A stretch of 64,000 bases of DNA from an uncultured Selenomonadaceae bacterium (GTDB lineage: Bacteria > Bacillota > Negativicutes > Selenomonadales > Selenomonadaceae). Both the position numbers and the translations under genes were made by a program. Shown one piece after another: positions 39,962-50,091 of this stretch (within the stretch, counting starts at the first letter, position 1; every line of letters starts with the position of its first letter). Where the stretch lies: the NCBI GenBank assembly GCA_905234175.1, contig CAJOGX010000001.1, positions 1 through 64,000 of the forward strand. The letters run 5' to 3'. The notes beneath the pieces are model-generated. The model was not told the origin of the DNA. It worked only from the letters and a program-made list of their open reading frames with translations, and did not search any database.

Positions 39962-41176
39962 ATGATTCACGTTTGTTACGGCACGAGCGAGCTTTACGCT
40001 AAATTTGCCGCAACGTCTATGGTATCTATTTTTGAAAATGTTACTCTGCCTCCACCGTCTGTAACGATTCATGTAATTCACGACAATTCTTTCTCAGTCA
40101 AAAGTCGCGACAACTTTATTTATCTTGCTGGTCGATATAATCAACTGGTTGAATTTCACAACGTCGACGAACTTTGCGCACCTCAAATCCAATTTCTGCG
40201 CGAAAAATTATTCAATCAGATAAATAAGCGTTTTGGAATATATTCGTTTTTTCGCCTGCTCATTAAAAGTATTGCTTTCAAAAACGTATCAAAATTAATT
40301 TATCTTGATTCGGACACTATTGTTAATCTGGATATTCGCGAGCTCTGGAATTACTCACTCGAAAATTACGCGCTGGCTTCCGTCCCAGAATTTGAGGCGA
40401 CGCGAACTTACATGATTACTGATAAGTACGTACTCCATACTGATAAAGTCAAGCTTGAGGATTATTTTTGCGCCGGCGTCATAATGGTCAATCTCGACAA
40501 ACTCAGCGATAATCTTTTTGAAGAAGGCGCTCAGTGGCTGGTAGATAATCCTCAATGCGAAAGCGTAGAACAAGATGTTTTCAATTATTTTTTCTCGACG
40601 AATTATCTCAAGCTGCCGGAAAAATTTGACGCGTTCGTTGGCGTCTGCCGGTATCTTGATAACAACACGCTCCTGCCGAAAATTTACCACTACGCCGGAA
40701 ACTGCCTCGGTCTGAATTTCGACGACGCCTACGACAGACTTTTTTACACGCACTTCGTAAAGACACCGTGGTTCGGGCTTGAAACGCTCCAGCACGCTTA
40801 CGAAACCATGAGCACGATTTACGTCGAGCGCCAGACTTTCGCAATTCAGGTCGCAAATCTTCTGGCTGACAGAAAGCGCGCGTTTCTGGTTGGGGAAAGA
40901 AACGTTGAAGCCTTGAAGGAAATTTTCACGGTACGTGACGACGAGGAAATTTTGTCTACCGCTGACGCCGACGCTTTTTATAAATTGCTCGACTCTCTTA
41001 ATGCCGACCGAGGCAAAAAAGTTTTTTTCATTCTGGTTGACAATTTCGTCGAAGTCAAAGCCGCGCTAACTCAGCTGGGATTTGTCGCTGGCGAAGATTT
41101 TCTGGACGTGACGGCGTTCCTGCACGACGGGCACGGCGTCCCGCTGCAGGCGTTCACGCTCGTAAAATTGCTCTAG
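39962..41176 (+). CDS. Family 8 glycosyltransferase with about 130-aa C-terminal extension
   Basis: IHVCYGTSELYAKFAATSMVSIFEN...LIYLDSDTIVNLDI. Confidence 0.88.
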   Translation: MIHVCYGTSELYAKFAATSMVSIFENVTLPPPSVTIHVIHDNSFSVKSRDNFIYLAGRYNQLVEFHNVDELCAPQIQFLREKLFNQINKRFGIYSFFRLLIKSIAFKNVSKLIYLDSDTIVNLDIRELWNYSLENYALASVPEFEATRTYMITDKYVLHTDKVKLEDYFCAGVIMVNLDKLSDNLFEEGAQWLVDNPQCESVEQDVFNYFFSTNYLKLPEKFDAFVGVCRYLDNNTLLPKIYHYAGNCLGLNFDDAYDRLFYTHFVKTPWFGLETLQHAYETMSTIYVERQTFAIQVANLLADRKRAFLVGERNVEALKEIFTVRDDEEILSTADADAFYKLLDSLNADRGKKVFFILVDNFVEVKAALTQLGFVAGEDFLDVTAFLHDGHGVPLQAFTLVKLL

Positions 41177-41184
41177 GAGTTTTT

Positions 41185-42564
41185 ATGGCTAAACAGAAAA
41201 CTAAATTCGTCTGTCAGGAATGCGGCGCGGATTTTGGCAAGTGGCTCGGTAAATGCCCAGCCTGCGGGAAGTGGAACACGCTCGTTGAGGAAATTGACAG
41301 CGAAATTGAGGATAAGCCGCGCCACGCGCTGACTACCGCCTACGAAAGCCCGCGCCGTATCGCTGAAGTTGACCTCGCGGAGCTGCCGCGCTTTTCTACT
41401 GGCTCCGGCGAACTCGACAGGGTTTTGGGCGGCGGCTTAATTCCTGGCTCAATCATTTTGATAGCTGGCGACCCTGGCGTTGGCAAATCCAGTCTGACGC
41501 TGGCGGTTTGCGCGTACGTAGCCCGCAACGACCGCAAAGTTTTATACGTGACCGGCGAGGAAAGCGCCCGCCAGATTCGTATGCGCGCCGAAAGGCTCAA
41601 CGCGCTGGCTGACGAACTTTTCATCTGCGCGGAAAATAATCTTGAACGAATTGTTCAGCACGTCGAAAAAATTGAGCCCGACCTTCTGGTTGTCGACTCG
41701 ATTCAGACGATTTACAAATCCGAAATTGAGAGCGCGCCAGGTAGCATTTCGCAGGTTCGCGAATGTTCCGCGTCGCTCATGCGCCTTTCCAAAAGCCACG
41801 GCGTCACGACTTTCGTTATCGGGCACGTCACCAAGGACGGCAATCTGGCGGGGCCGCGCGTGCTGGAACACATCGTCGACACGGTTTTATTTTTCGAGGG
41901 CGAACGCAACGCTGATTTCCGAGTTCTCCGCGCGATTAAAAATCGTTTCGGCGCCACGTCTGAAATTGGTCTGTTTGAAATGCGCAACACGGGCTTAGCG
42001 GACGTTCCCGACGCGTCGAAACTTTTTCTGCCGGATAAAACTGACGACATCGGCAGCGTGATTGTCCCGACAGTCGAAGGCACGCGCCCGCTCCTTGTCG
42101 AAGTTCAGGCGCTCGTTGCCCCGACGCCCTTTATGCCGCCGCGCCGGACAAGCGATTCGATTGACATAAAGCGTATTCAACTTTTGCTCGCCGTACTCGA
42201 AAAGCGCCTGTATCTGAAAATTGGCGCCTGCGACGTTTACGTTAAAACCGCCGGCGGAATTAAAGTTGACGAGCCCGCCACCGATTTGCCGATGACAATC
42301 GCGCTGGCGTCCAGTTTCGCTAACAGGAAAATTCTGCCGCAGTGCGTGATTTTCGGCGAAGTCGGTTTGAGCGGCGAAATTCGTGCCGTCAGCAAAGCCC
42401 GTCAGCGCGTCGATGAATCTGTTCGCATGGGCTTTCAAAATATTATTCTGCCGCGAAAAAATTTCAACGAAGTTTCAAAAGCTCCGGCGGGCGTAAATTT
42501 ACTGCCGGTCTCGAACCTGCGCGAGGCGCTGAAAATTTCCATGCCGAGGGAGGCGGGCGAATGA
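41185..42564 (+). CDS. radA: DNA repair protein RadA
   Basis: CQECGADFGKWLGKCPACGKWNT zinc finger, GDPGVGKSSL, KNRFG. Confidence 0.97.
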   Translation: MAKQKTKFVCQECGADFGKWLGKCPACGKWNTLVEEIDSEIEDKPRHALTTAYESPRRIAEVDLAELPRFSTGSGELDRVLGGGLIPGSIILIAGDPGVGKSSLTLAVCAYVARNDRKVLYVTGEESARQIRMRAERLNALADELFICAENNLERIVQHVEKIEPDLLVVDSIQTIYKSEIESAPGSISQVRECSASLMRLSKSHGVTTFVIGHVTKDGNLAGPRVLEHIVDTVLFFEGERNADFRVLRAIKNRFGATSEIGLFEMRNTGLADVPDASKLFLPDKTDDIGSVIVPTVEGTRPLLVEVQALVAPTPFMPPRRTSDSIDIKRIQLLLAVLEKRLYLKIGACDVYVKTAGGIKVDEPATDLPMTIALASSFANRKILPQCVIFGEVGLSGEIRAVSKARQRVDESVRMGFQNIILPRKNFNEVSKAPAGVNLLPVSNLREALKISMPREAGE

Positions 42565-43061
42565 TTATCGTGCATACCGGCGACGGCAAGGGCAAAACTA
42601 CCGCCGCGATTGGTCTGGCTGTCCGCGCGTGCGGCTCCGGCCTGAAAGTTTTGATTCTGCAGTTCATCAAGGGCGGGCAGATTTCCGGCGAACTCGAAGC
42701 GCTGAAACTCCTGCCAATAGAAATTCGCCAGTGCGGTTTAGGTTTCACTAATCGCGGCGAAATTTCTGAGCACCAAAAGGCGGCGGCGGAAACTTTAAAA
42801 GTCGCGCGGGACGAAATTTTATCCGGTCGCTGGAATTTAATCGTGCTCGACGAAATAAATTACGCCGTGAAATTCGGACTGATAACCGAAGCGGAAATGC
42901 TCGGCCTGCTGGAAATTTGTCCGCCGGAACTGCACCTTGTTTTCACTGGCAGAAACGCAACGGAAAAATTAATCGACGCGGCGGATTTGGTAACGGAAAT
43001 GACGCTGATTAAGCACCCGTTCCAAAAGGGCGTGGCGGCGCAGCGCGGAATTGAATTTTGA
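42561..43061 (+). CDS. cobO: Cob(I)yrinic acid a,c-diamide adenosyltransferase
   Basis: MIIVHTGDGKGKTTAAIGLAVRACG...QFIKGG. Confidence 0.92.
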   Translation: MIIVHTGDGKGKTTAAIGLAVRACGSGLKVLILQFIKGGQISGELEALKLLPIEIRQCGLGFTNRGEISEHQKAAAETLKVARDEILSGRWNLIVLDEINYAVKFGLITEAEMLGLLEICPPELHLVFTGRNATEKLIDAADLVTEMTLIKHPFQKGVAAQRGIEF

Positions 43062-43075
43062 CTGGAGGCGGTAAC

Positions 43076-43477
43076 TTGACGCACAAAACTTACAGGCGCG
43101 TAAGATTCTACGACACCGACGAAATGGGCGTCGCTCACCACGCGAATTATCTGCGCTGGTTTGAAAATGGGCGCGTGGAATTTCTGCGCGCGATTGGAAT
43201 TACGCTCGGCGAAATGGTTGACGACGGAATTTTGTTCCCGATTGTCGAAGTCAGTGCGAAATATTTTCACCCCGCGAAGTTCGACGATGAAATTGAAATT
43301 GAGACGACCGGCAAGGCTATCACGAAGGCGAAGTGGGATTTCAGCTACAAAGTCCGGCGCGTTTCAGATGGCGAAATTCTGGTGGAAGGCTTCAGCAGAA
43401 ATGTTTTCACGAACGCGGCGACGGGGAAAATTACCCGCCTGCCGGAAAAATATTTTTCAAAGTTCCCAGCGGCGTAA
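43076..43477 (+). CDS. 4HBT-family acyl-CoA thioesterase
   Basis: VRFYDTDEMGVAHHANYLRWFENGRVEFLRAIG; TTG start after GGAGG. Confidence 0.9.
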   Translation: MTHKTYRRVRFYDTDEMGVAHHANYLRWFENGRVEFLRAIGITLGEMVDDGILFPIVEVSAKYFHPAKFDDEIEIETTGKAITKAKWDFSYKVRRVSDGEILVEGFSRNVFTNAATGKITRLPEKYFSKFPAA

Positions 43478-43493
43478 CAGGCGCCGTTTTTTT
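43470..43493 (+). terminator. Rho-independent terminator overlapping the thioesterase stop codon
   Basis: CGGCG-TAACAGG-CGCCG followed by T7. Confidence 0.55.
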
Positions 43494-43494
43494 A

Positions 43495-43523
43495 TTGACA
43501 GAATTAACAACAATATATAAAAT
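43495..43523 (+). promoter_or_regulatory. Promoter for the rny leader (TTGACA-N17-TAAAAT)
   Basis: -35 TTGACA 43495-43500, -10 TAAAAT 43518-43523. Confidence 0.75.
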
Positions 43524-43526
43524 ATT

Positions 43527-43630
43527 GCGGTACAAAATGAATACGATAACCTGTTCTGCTGTGCGAAAGACCTGGAGGGAAAACTTGGCAAACCCTCGAT
43601 GTCGGGCAGCACGTAAATTTTGACTGCCGC
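43527..43630 (+). ncRNA. Candidate structured 5' leader of rny
   Basis: Closing stem GCGGUACAAAAU / AUUUUG-AC-UGCCGC with nested UGCUGU/GCAGCA, GAC/GUC and GAGGG/CCCUC pairings. Confidence 0.45.
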
Positions 43631-43775
43631 GTTAGATTTTGACGGTTTAGATAAATTTCGAGATGGTGACTGACAGAATTGAAATAAAAATGAGTGTGTG
43701 AGTATTGGCAAGTTTATTGCCCTCTACGGCGTGGAAATTTGGCTCAGCAGACAGATTTTCGCAAAGAGTTAGGGG

Positions 43776-45320
43776 GTGCAGGTTATTCTTATTACAATTT
43801 CAGTTGCAATCGTTGCGATAATTCTCGGGGCGATTGGTGGATATACGGCGCGGAAACGAACGGCAGAAGCGCAAATCGGCTCAGCAGAAGAGGAAGCGCG
43901 CAGGATAATCGCCGAGGCACAGGAAAAAAGCAGCGCGGAAAAAAAAGAATCCATTCTTGAAGCTAAGGAAGAAATTCACAGAATGCGGCAGGAACTGGAT
44001 CGCGATACCAAAGAGCGGCGCAGTGAAATTGCAAGACAGGAGCGCCGCGTCGTTCAGAAGGAAGAAAACCTCGATAAGAAAATGGAGTCGCTGGAAAAAA
44101 AGGAACAGCAGCTGAGTAAAAAGGAGGCGCGACTCACTGAAACGCAGGCGGAACTGGATTTAATGCAGGAAAAGGAAAATGCCGAGCTTGAACGCGTCGC
44201 CGCCCTTTCCAAGGAGGAAGCGCGCACGATTCTCATGGCGGAAGTCGAGGAAGACCTCAAGCACGATAAGGCGCTGAGGATTAAGGAGTACGAGACGCAG
44301 ATTAAGGACGAGGCGGACAAAAAGGCGCGCGAAATTATCAGCATGGCGATACAGCGTTCTGCCGCCGACCACGTTGCTGAGACCACGGTTTCCGTCGTGA
44401 CTTTGCCCAGCGACGACATGAAGGGCAGAATTATCGGGCGCGAGGGCAGGAACATTCGCGCGCTGGAAACTTTGACCGGAGTCGATTTGATTATTGACGA
44501 CACGCCCGAAGCGGTAATTCTTTCCGGCTTTGACCCGATTCGCCGCGAAATTGCCCGCGTTGCGCTCGAAAGGCTGATTACCGACGGCAGGATTCACCCC
44601 GCGCGAATTGAGGAAATGGTTGAAAAAGCGACGCGCGAAGTCGAAAACCGCATGAAGGAAAGCGGCGAGCAGGCAACTTTTCAAGTCGGCGTCCACGGCA
44701 TTCACCCAGAGCTTATCAAACTTCTGGGGCGGCTGAAATACCGCACGAGCTACGGGCAGAACGTTTTGAATCACTCAATCGAAGTCGCGAAACTTGCGGG
44801 GATTATGGCGAGCGAACTCGGCGTGGACGTGAATCTGGCTAAGCGCGCGGGACTTCTTCACGACATCGGTAAGGCAGTCGACCACGAAATTGAAGGACCG
44901 CACGTGACGATTGGCGCGGATTTGGCTAAGCGCTACCGCGAAAACAAATACGTGATAAACGCAATCGCGGCGCACCACGGCGACATTGAGCCGCTGACGG
45001 TTGAGGCGGTGCTGGTTGCGGCGGCGGACGCGGTTTCTGCTGCCAGACCTGGCGCGCGCCGTGAATCTTTGGAAATGTATCTCAAGCGCTTGAAAATGCT
45101 CGAAGAAATTGCCGAGTCCTTCGACGGCGTTGAGCGCTGCTTTGCAATTCAGGCGGGCAGGGAAATTCGCGTCATGGTTAAGCCGGACAAAATCGACGAC
45201 CTTGCGGCGGTTACTCTGGCGCACGATATTGTTAAGCGCATTGAAAAAGATTTGGAATACCCTGGGCAGGTCAAAGCGACGATTATTCGCGAAACGCGCG
45301 TGGTTGACTACGCAAAATAA
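43776..45320 (+). CDS. rny: Ribonuclease Y
   Basis: N-terminal TM, coiled coil, KH ([17 protein letters not shown]), HD ([13 protein letters not shown]); GTG start. Confidence 0.97.
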   Translation: MQVILITISVAIVAIILGAIGGYTARKRTAEAQIGSAEEEARRIIAEAQEKSSAEKKESILEAKEEIHRMRQELDRDTKERRSEIARQERRVVQKEENLDKKMESLEKKEQQLSKKEARLTETQAELDLMQEKENAELERVAALSKEEARTILMAEVEEDLKHDKALRIKEYETQIKDEADKKAREIISMAIQRSAADHVAETTVSVVTLPSDDMKGRIIGREGRNIRALETLTGVDLIIDDTPEAVILSGFDPIRREIARVALERLITDGRIHPARIEEMVEKATREVENRMKESGEQATFQVGVHGIHPELIKLLGRLKYRTSYGQNVLNHSIEVAKLAGIMASELGVDVNLAKRAGLLHDIGKAVDHEIEGPHVTIGADLAKRYRENKYVINAIAAHHGDIEPLTVEAVLVAAADAVSAARPGARRESLEMYLKRLKMLEEIAESFDGVERCFAIQAGREIRVMVKPDKIDDLAAVTLAHDIVKRIEKDLEYPGQVKATIIRETRVVDYAK

Positions 45321-45328
45321 ATTCGTTC

Positions 45329-45363
45329 AGCGAGGGCGAGAAAATAATCCCCTCGCTTTTTTA
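45329..45363 (+). terminator. Rho-independent terminator after rny
   Basis: AGCGAGGG-N13-CCCTCGCT followed by T-run. Confidence 0.8.
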
Positions 45364-45390
45364 AACGCAGTGCGGAGGAGGTCTAGAGTA

Positions 45391-45915
45391 ATGTTCGATT
45401 TTTTGAAAAGGGAAAGAAAGCCGAATCCCGACGCGAGTCGGCTTTTGGCGTCAATTCTCGTGCTGTACCCGACAATCCAGTCGGTAACCTACGATTCGAA
45501 GGAAGATATTCTCGAACTCTCCTTCGCGCTGAACGGGAAATTTTCTCCCAGCGATTTTGAATACTTTTTGCATTACGTCGGCGAGTCGGTTAAGACGTTG
45601 CACCACCTTGAAGGCCTGAGCGGCGCGTCGATTGAACTCAACGTCGAGGGAATTTACGGCACGTGCTTTCTGAACGTCCGGCGGGATATGACCACGCTAA
45701 CCAGCCGCGAACTTTCGCTGCTGACGGAAATGGCGGCGAATTATTTTGGCGATAAACTGATTGAGGATTTTGACGGCTCAGTCCCCGACGAAGATTTTCT
45801 GCTGGAACAGGAAGATTATCTGGAACAGTGCCTGAACAATATGCGGCAGTTCCGCGTTGAAGGGAAACTTGTCGGCGTCCGCGAACAGGAACGCGTTGTG
45901 GTTTACGCCAGATAG
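45391..45915 (+). CDS. Conserved hypothetical protein (174 aa) between rny and ymdB
   Basis: ATG after GGAGGAGG; MFDFLKRERKPNPDASRLLASILVLYPTIQSV; context. Confidence 0.75.
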   Translation: MFDFLKRERKPNPDASRLLASILVLYPTIQSVTYDSKEDILELSFALNGKFSPSDFEYFLHYVGESVKTLHHLEGLSGASIELNVEGIYGTCFLNVRRDMTTLTSRELSLLTEMAANYFGDKLIEDFDGSVPDEDFLLEQEDYLEQCLNNMRQFRVEGKLVGVREQERVVVYAR

Positions 45916-45927
45916 AAAGGAAAATTT

Positions 45928-46710
45928 ATGCGAATTTTGATGGTTGGCGACGTATTTGGCAAGGCGGGCAGACGCACTTTCACTAAGTACACCGCGCAGC
46001 TGAGGCAGGAAAAAAATATCGATTTAGTGGTGGTGAACGGCGAAAATGCGGCGCACGGCAAGGGCTTAACGCAGTCCACCTTCAGCGAACTTTTGAGCGG
46101 CGGCGCGGATATTGTCACGACCGGCAACCACGTCTGGGACAACAGGGACGTTTACGCGATAATCGACAGCGAGCCTTACCTTCTGCGTCCGGCGAATTTT
46201 CCAGACGGCACGCCAGGCAGAGGCTTCTGCGTTTACCCGTACCGCGCGAAAAATATCGGCGTGATTAATCTTCAGGGCAGAGTTTTCATGCCGCCGCTGG
46301 ATTGTCCCTTCACGCGCGCCGGTGAAATTCTCCGCCAGCTGAAAAACGAATGCGATATAATTCTCGTCGACTTCCACGCCGAGGCCACTTCCGAAAAAAT
46401 TTCGCTTGGCTTTTTCCTTGACGGCAAAGTTACCGCCGTCGTCGGCACTCACACGCACGTTCAAACCGCTGACGAAAGAATTTTACCGCAGGGCACCGCC
46501 TATATCACGGATTTGGGAATGGTCGGCGTGCTGAATTCCTCAATCGGGCTCGGCATCGATTCGGCTATCGAAAAATATTTAACCTGCCGCTCGACAAAGT
46601 TCGACGTTCCCGAAACCGGCGAATGTATTTACTGCGCCGCGATTATCGATATTGACAACCACACAAATCGAGCAGTTTACATTGAACGCGTAAAAATTTT
46701 TGCGAATTAA
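45928..46710 (+). CDS. ymdB: TIGR00282 metallophosphoesterase (YmdB)
   Basis: MRILMVGDVFGKAGRRTF...NGENAAHGKGLT...TGNHVWDNRD...VGTHTHVQTADE. Confidence 0.95.
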   Translation: MRILMVGDVFGKAGRRTFTKYTAQLRQEKNIDLVVVNGENAAHGKGLTQSTFSELLSGGADIVTTGNHVWDNRDVYAIIDSEPYLLRPANFPDGTPGRGFCVYPYRAKNIGVINLQGRVFMPPLDCPFTRAGEILRQLKNECDIILVDFHAEATSEKISLGFFLDGKVTAVVGTHTHVQTADERILPQGTAYITDLGMVGVLNSSIGLGIDSAIEKYLTCRSTKFDVPETGECIYCAAIIDIDNHTNRAVYIERVKIFAN

Positions 46711-46765
46711 ATCCAATTGTCATTCACGAAAACGCAAGTATTACATTTTAACTCAACAATGAAGT

Positions 46766-46792
46766 GAAGGATTTCCGTTATATTTGAAGAAT
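46766..46792 (+). promoter_or_regulatory. Sigma-H-type promoter of spoVS (GAAGGATTT-N11-GAAGAAT)
   Basis: Full match to the B. subtilis sigma-H consensus RnAGGAwww-N11/12-RnnGAAT, about 60 nt upstream of spoVS. Confidence 0.65.
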
Positions 46793-46854
46793 TAACATAA
46801 CCAGATAGCAGACAAAAAATTTTTTTGGATGCAAAATGAAAGGATGAACTTGTT

Positions 46855-47115
46855 ATGGAAATTCTCAAGGTATCGGCGAAATCCAATCCCAACTCAGTTG
46901 CAGGAGCGCTTGCTGGCGTGATTCGTGAAAGCGGTATTGCGGAAATGCAGGCTATAGGCGCAGGAGCTCTTAATCAGGCTGTTAAGGCAGTCGCAATAGC
47001 TCGCGGCTTTGTAGCTCCTCACGGTATCGACCTCATTTGCATCCCCGCGTTTACTGAAATTGAAATTGACGGCAACGAGCGAACGGCGATTAAATTAATT
47101 GTTGAGCCGCGATGA
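46855..47115 (+). CDS. spoVS: Stage V sporulation protein S
   Basis: MEILKVSAKSNPNSVAGALAGVIRESGIAEMQAIGAGALNQAVKAVAIARGFVAPHGIDLICIPAFTEI. Confidence 0.97.
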   Translation: MEILKVSAKSNPNSVAGALAGVIRESGIAEMQAIGAGALNQAVKAVAIARGFVAPHGIDLICIPAFTEIEIDGNERTAIKLIVEPR

Positions 47116-47136
47116 TTTTTTTCGGAGGGAAAGTCC

Positions 47137-47964
47137 ATGCCCAGCGATTTGCACACGCACACGAATTTTTCTGACGGCACACTCTCGCCCGAAGAACTTC
47201 TGGCTGAAGCAAAAAATCTCGGTCTGAGCTATCTCGCGATAACCGACCACGATACCGTTGACGGCGTAAAATATCTTTACGAAAATGGCCTGTACCCTGG
47301 CAAGGGAATCAAAATCATTCCTGGCGTCGAGTTCAGCGCGAGCAATTCCGACCACGACGTTCACCTTGTCGGCTACAACATTGATATTTACAACGGCGCG
47401 CTTTCGGATATGATTAACGAAATTTCCGAGGCGCGGTGGACTCGCTTCAGCGAAATCGTCAGAAATCTTCAGGACAAAAAGTACAACATTCGCGAGGCGG
47501 ACGTTCTGCAAATCGCCGGCTCCAGCCGCTCAATCGGCAGGTTCCACATTGCCCGCGCGCTGATCAAAAAAGGCGCCTTCAAAACCGTCCGCGAAGCCTT
47601 TGAAAAAATGCTGGGCGTCGGCAAACCCGCTTACGCGCCGCGCTACTTTCCCGCTGTTGAAAAAATTATCGACGTTGTTCACCAATCCGGCGGGCAGGTC
47701 GTTCTGGCTCACCCCAAACTTGTCGGCGACGATTCGCTGGTTGAAGAAATCTGCGCGAAGGTCGACGGCATCGAAGTTTTCTACCCCTGCCACCAGCCGC
47801 AGGATACTCAGCGCTATTTGGACTTTGCAAAAAAATTTGATTTACTAATCGTCGGCGGCAGCGACTTCCACGGCACGGCGTCAAGATTTGTCAGCGCGCT
47901 CGGAGAGTTTACCGTCGCGGACGAACTCGCTCAAAAAATTTACGAACTTGGCACTCGCAACTAA
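47137..47964 (+). CDS. PHP-domain metal-dependent phosphoesterase
   Basis: MPSDLHTHTNFSDGTLSPEELLAEAKNLGLSYLAITDHDTVDG. Confidence 0.93.
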   Translation: MPSDLHTHTNFSDGTLSPEELLAEAKNLGLSYLAITDHDTVDGVKYLYENGLYPGKGIKIIPGVEFSASNSDHDVHLVGYNIDIYNGALSDMINEISEARWTRFSEIVRNLQDKKYNIREADVLQIAGSSRSIGRFHIARALIKKGAFKTVREAFEKMLGVGKPAYAPRYFPAVEKIIDVVHQSGGQVVLAHPKLVGDDSLVEEICAKVDGIEVFYPCHQPQDTQRYLDFAKKFDLLIVGGSDFHGTASRFVSALGEFTVADELAQKIYELGTRN

Positions 47965-47985
47965 ATCGACGGAGGAATTTCAGCA

Positions 47986-48831
47986 ATGGACGTAATCGCC
48001 TTAGTCGGTCCCAGCGGCACCGGTAAAAGTCACCGCGCACTTCAGGTCGCGCAGGAACACCACGCCGACGCTATTATCGACGACGGAATTTTGATAAAGG
48101 ACGGACACATTATCGCCGGCGAATCCGCTAAAACCGAGAAAAGCCGAATCATGGCTGTCCGGCGCGCAATTTTCGTTCTGCCAGGGCACGCCGAAGAAGT
48201 TCGCGCCGCTATCCGCAGAATCCAGCCGCACAGAATTTTGATTATCGGCACTTCGGAAAACATGGTTCACAAAATCGCCGAGACGTTAAAAGTTCCCTCG
48301 ATTCAGCTGATAATCCGCATTGAAGACATTGCCTCGCGCGCTGAAATGGAGCTCGCGCAGTTCCACCGGCTCAAGGAAGGCAAGCACATAATCCCCGTGC
48401 CGACGATTGAACTCAAGCCGCACTTTTCCGGCTACCTTATCGACCCGCTGCAGTCTTTGTTCAAGCGTTCCAGAGTGCGACGGCGAAAACTCGGCGAAAA
48501 ATCTATCGTGCGGCCGGTTTTCAGCTACTACGGCAAGCTCATAATCGACGATTGGGTTATCACCGCGATTGTCAAAAAAGTTGTCGGCGCGCGCGAATTT
48601 GTTCAGAGCGTCAAGCACGTAGCGATTGAGCACATTTTCAAGGACGACGAGGATCGCGGCTTACAAATTTCCTGCGACGTTGTTCTGAACTACGGCAACC
48701 ACATTCCCACGCTCGTCACGCAAACTCAGGCAAGCGTCCGCGAGGCAGTCGAGTACACAACCGGCATGACAGTTCACGCGATTAACATCAACGTCAAGGC
48801 GCTGTACGTCGATTCGCAACTTTTCCAATGA
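47986..48831 (+). CDS. P-loop ATP-binding protein with C-terminal Asp23/Gls24-like domain
   Basis: Walker A MDVIALVGPSGTGKS; C-terminal ...YTTGMTVHAININVKALYVDSQ typical of Asp23 family. Confidence 0.65.
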   Translation: MDVIALVGPSGTGKSHRALQVAQEHHADAIIDDGILIKDGHIIAGESAKTEKSRIMAVRRAIFVLPGHAEEVRAAIRRIQPHRILIIGTSENMVHKIAETLKVPSIQLIIRIEDIASRAEMELAQFHRLKEGKHIIPVPTIELKPHFSGYLIDPLQSLFKRSRVRRRKLGEKSIVRPVFSYYGKLIIDDWVITAIVKKVVGAREFVQSVKHVAIEHIFKDDEDRGLQISCDVVLNYGNHIPTLVTQTQASVREAVEYTTGMTVHAININVKALYVDSQLFQ

Positions 48832-48836
48832 AAAAA

Positions 48837-48872
48837 GCCCTCAGCCAGTTTCGACCGAGGGCAATTTTTTTT
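48837..48872 (+). terminator. Bidirectional terminator between convergent genes
   Basis: GCCCTC-N14-GAGGGC flanked by A6 and T8. Confidence 0.8.
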
Positions 48873-48885
48873 GCGCGGAAAAAAT

Positions 48886-50067
48886 TTAAATTTCGTCGCC
48901 GTCTTCGCTGAACTTTGTTTCGTCATTTTCAGTCGGCGGAGTTTCGGCGGGAGTTTCTTCAGCGGAAAAATCTTTGTCAGGCTTAGGCGCTTCGGTTTCG
49001 GCGACTTCAGGAATGGCGGGCTGAATGCCTTTTCTTATCAGCTCGTGAATTTTAGTTTCGATTTCGTCAAACATTTTTGGATTATCGCGCAGATATTTTT
49101 TGGCGGCGTCTCTGCCCTGCGCGAAATTTTTCAGCTCGTTGTAGGAATAGTAAGCGCCGCTCTTTTTGAGGACGCCAATTTCCGCGCCAATATCGACAAT
49201 ATCGCCGAATCTGTCGCAGCCTTCGCCGTAAATCAGGTCGAACGTGGTAGTTTTGAACGGCGGCGCGACTTTATTTTTAGCGACTTTGATTTTGACTTTG
49301 TTGCCGATAAGTTTTTTGTCTTCGTTGATAGCTTCGCCGCGCCGGACTTCGATTCGGACAGAGGCATAAAATTTGAGCGCGCGCCCGCCGGTGGTGACTT
49401 CGGGGCTTCCGAACATGACGCCGACTTTTTCGCGCAGCTGATTAATGAAAACGGCGACGGTTCCGGTTTTGCTGATAGTTCCGGCGAGTTTGCGCATTGC
49501 CTTGCTCATCATTCGCGCGTGGAGCCCGACGGACGCTTCGCCCATATCGCCGTTAATTTCAGCTTTCGGCACGAGCGCGGCAACGGAGTCGATAATAATA
49601 ATGTCAATGGCGCCGCTGCTGATTAATCTGTCGGCAATTTCAAGACCCTGTTCGCCGTTGTCGGGCTGGGAAATTATGAGCTCGTCGATATTGACGCCCA
49701 GTTTTTTTGCGTAAACGGGGTCGAGCGCGTGTTCGGCGTCGATAAAAGCCGCCGTGCCGCCGTGTTTCTGCGCAGAGGCAATCATGTGGAGCGTGACGGT
49801 AGTTTTGCCGCTGGCTTCAGGGCCGTAAATTTCCACAATCCTGCCGCGCGGAACTCCGCCAATCCCCAGCGCAATATCCAGCGTCAGAATTCCGGTCGGA
49901 ATTGCCTCAACGTCAAGATTCGTAATGCTGCCGAGCCTCATAACGGCCTTGCCGCCGCTGTCCTTGTACTTTTTGTTAATGTCCTCCATCGCCTTTTTGA
50001 GCGCTTCGGCCTTAGCCTCGGCGGTGGAAAGTTCCTGTTTGTCTTCCTTATCTTTTTTTGTAGCCAT
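48886..50067 (-). CDS. recA: Recombinase RecA
   Basis: [19 protein letters not shown]; full-length RecA with acidic tail. Confidence 0.98.
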   Translation of the reverse strand: MATKKDKEDKQELSTAEAKAEALKKAMEDINKKYKDSGGKAVMRLGSITNLDVEAIPTGILTLDIALGIGGVPRGRIVEIYGPEASGKTTVTLHMIASAQKHGGTAAFIDAEHALDPVYAKKLGVNIDELIISQPDNGEQGLEIADRLISSGAIDIIIIDSVAALVPKAEINGDMGEASVGLHARMMSKAMRKLAGTISKTGTVAVFINQLREKVGVMFGSPEVTTGGRALKFYASVRIEVRRGEAINEDKKLIGNKVKIKVAKNKVAPPFKTTTFDLIYGEGCDRFGDIVDIGAEIGVLKKSGAYYSYNELKNFAQGRDAAKKYLRDNPKMFDEIETKIHELIRKGIQPAIPEVAETEAPKPDKDFSAEETPAETPPTENDETKFSEDGDEI

Positions 50068-50091
50068 GAAAATTAACTCCTTCGCAAAAAT

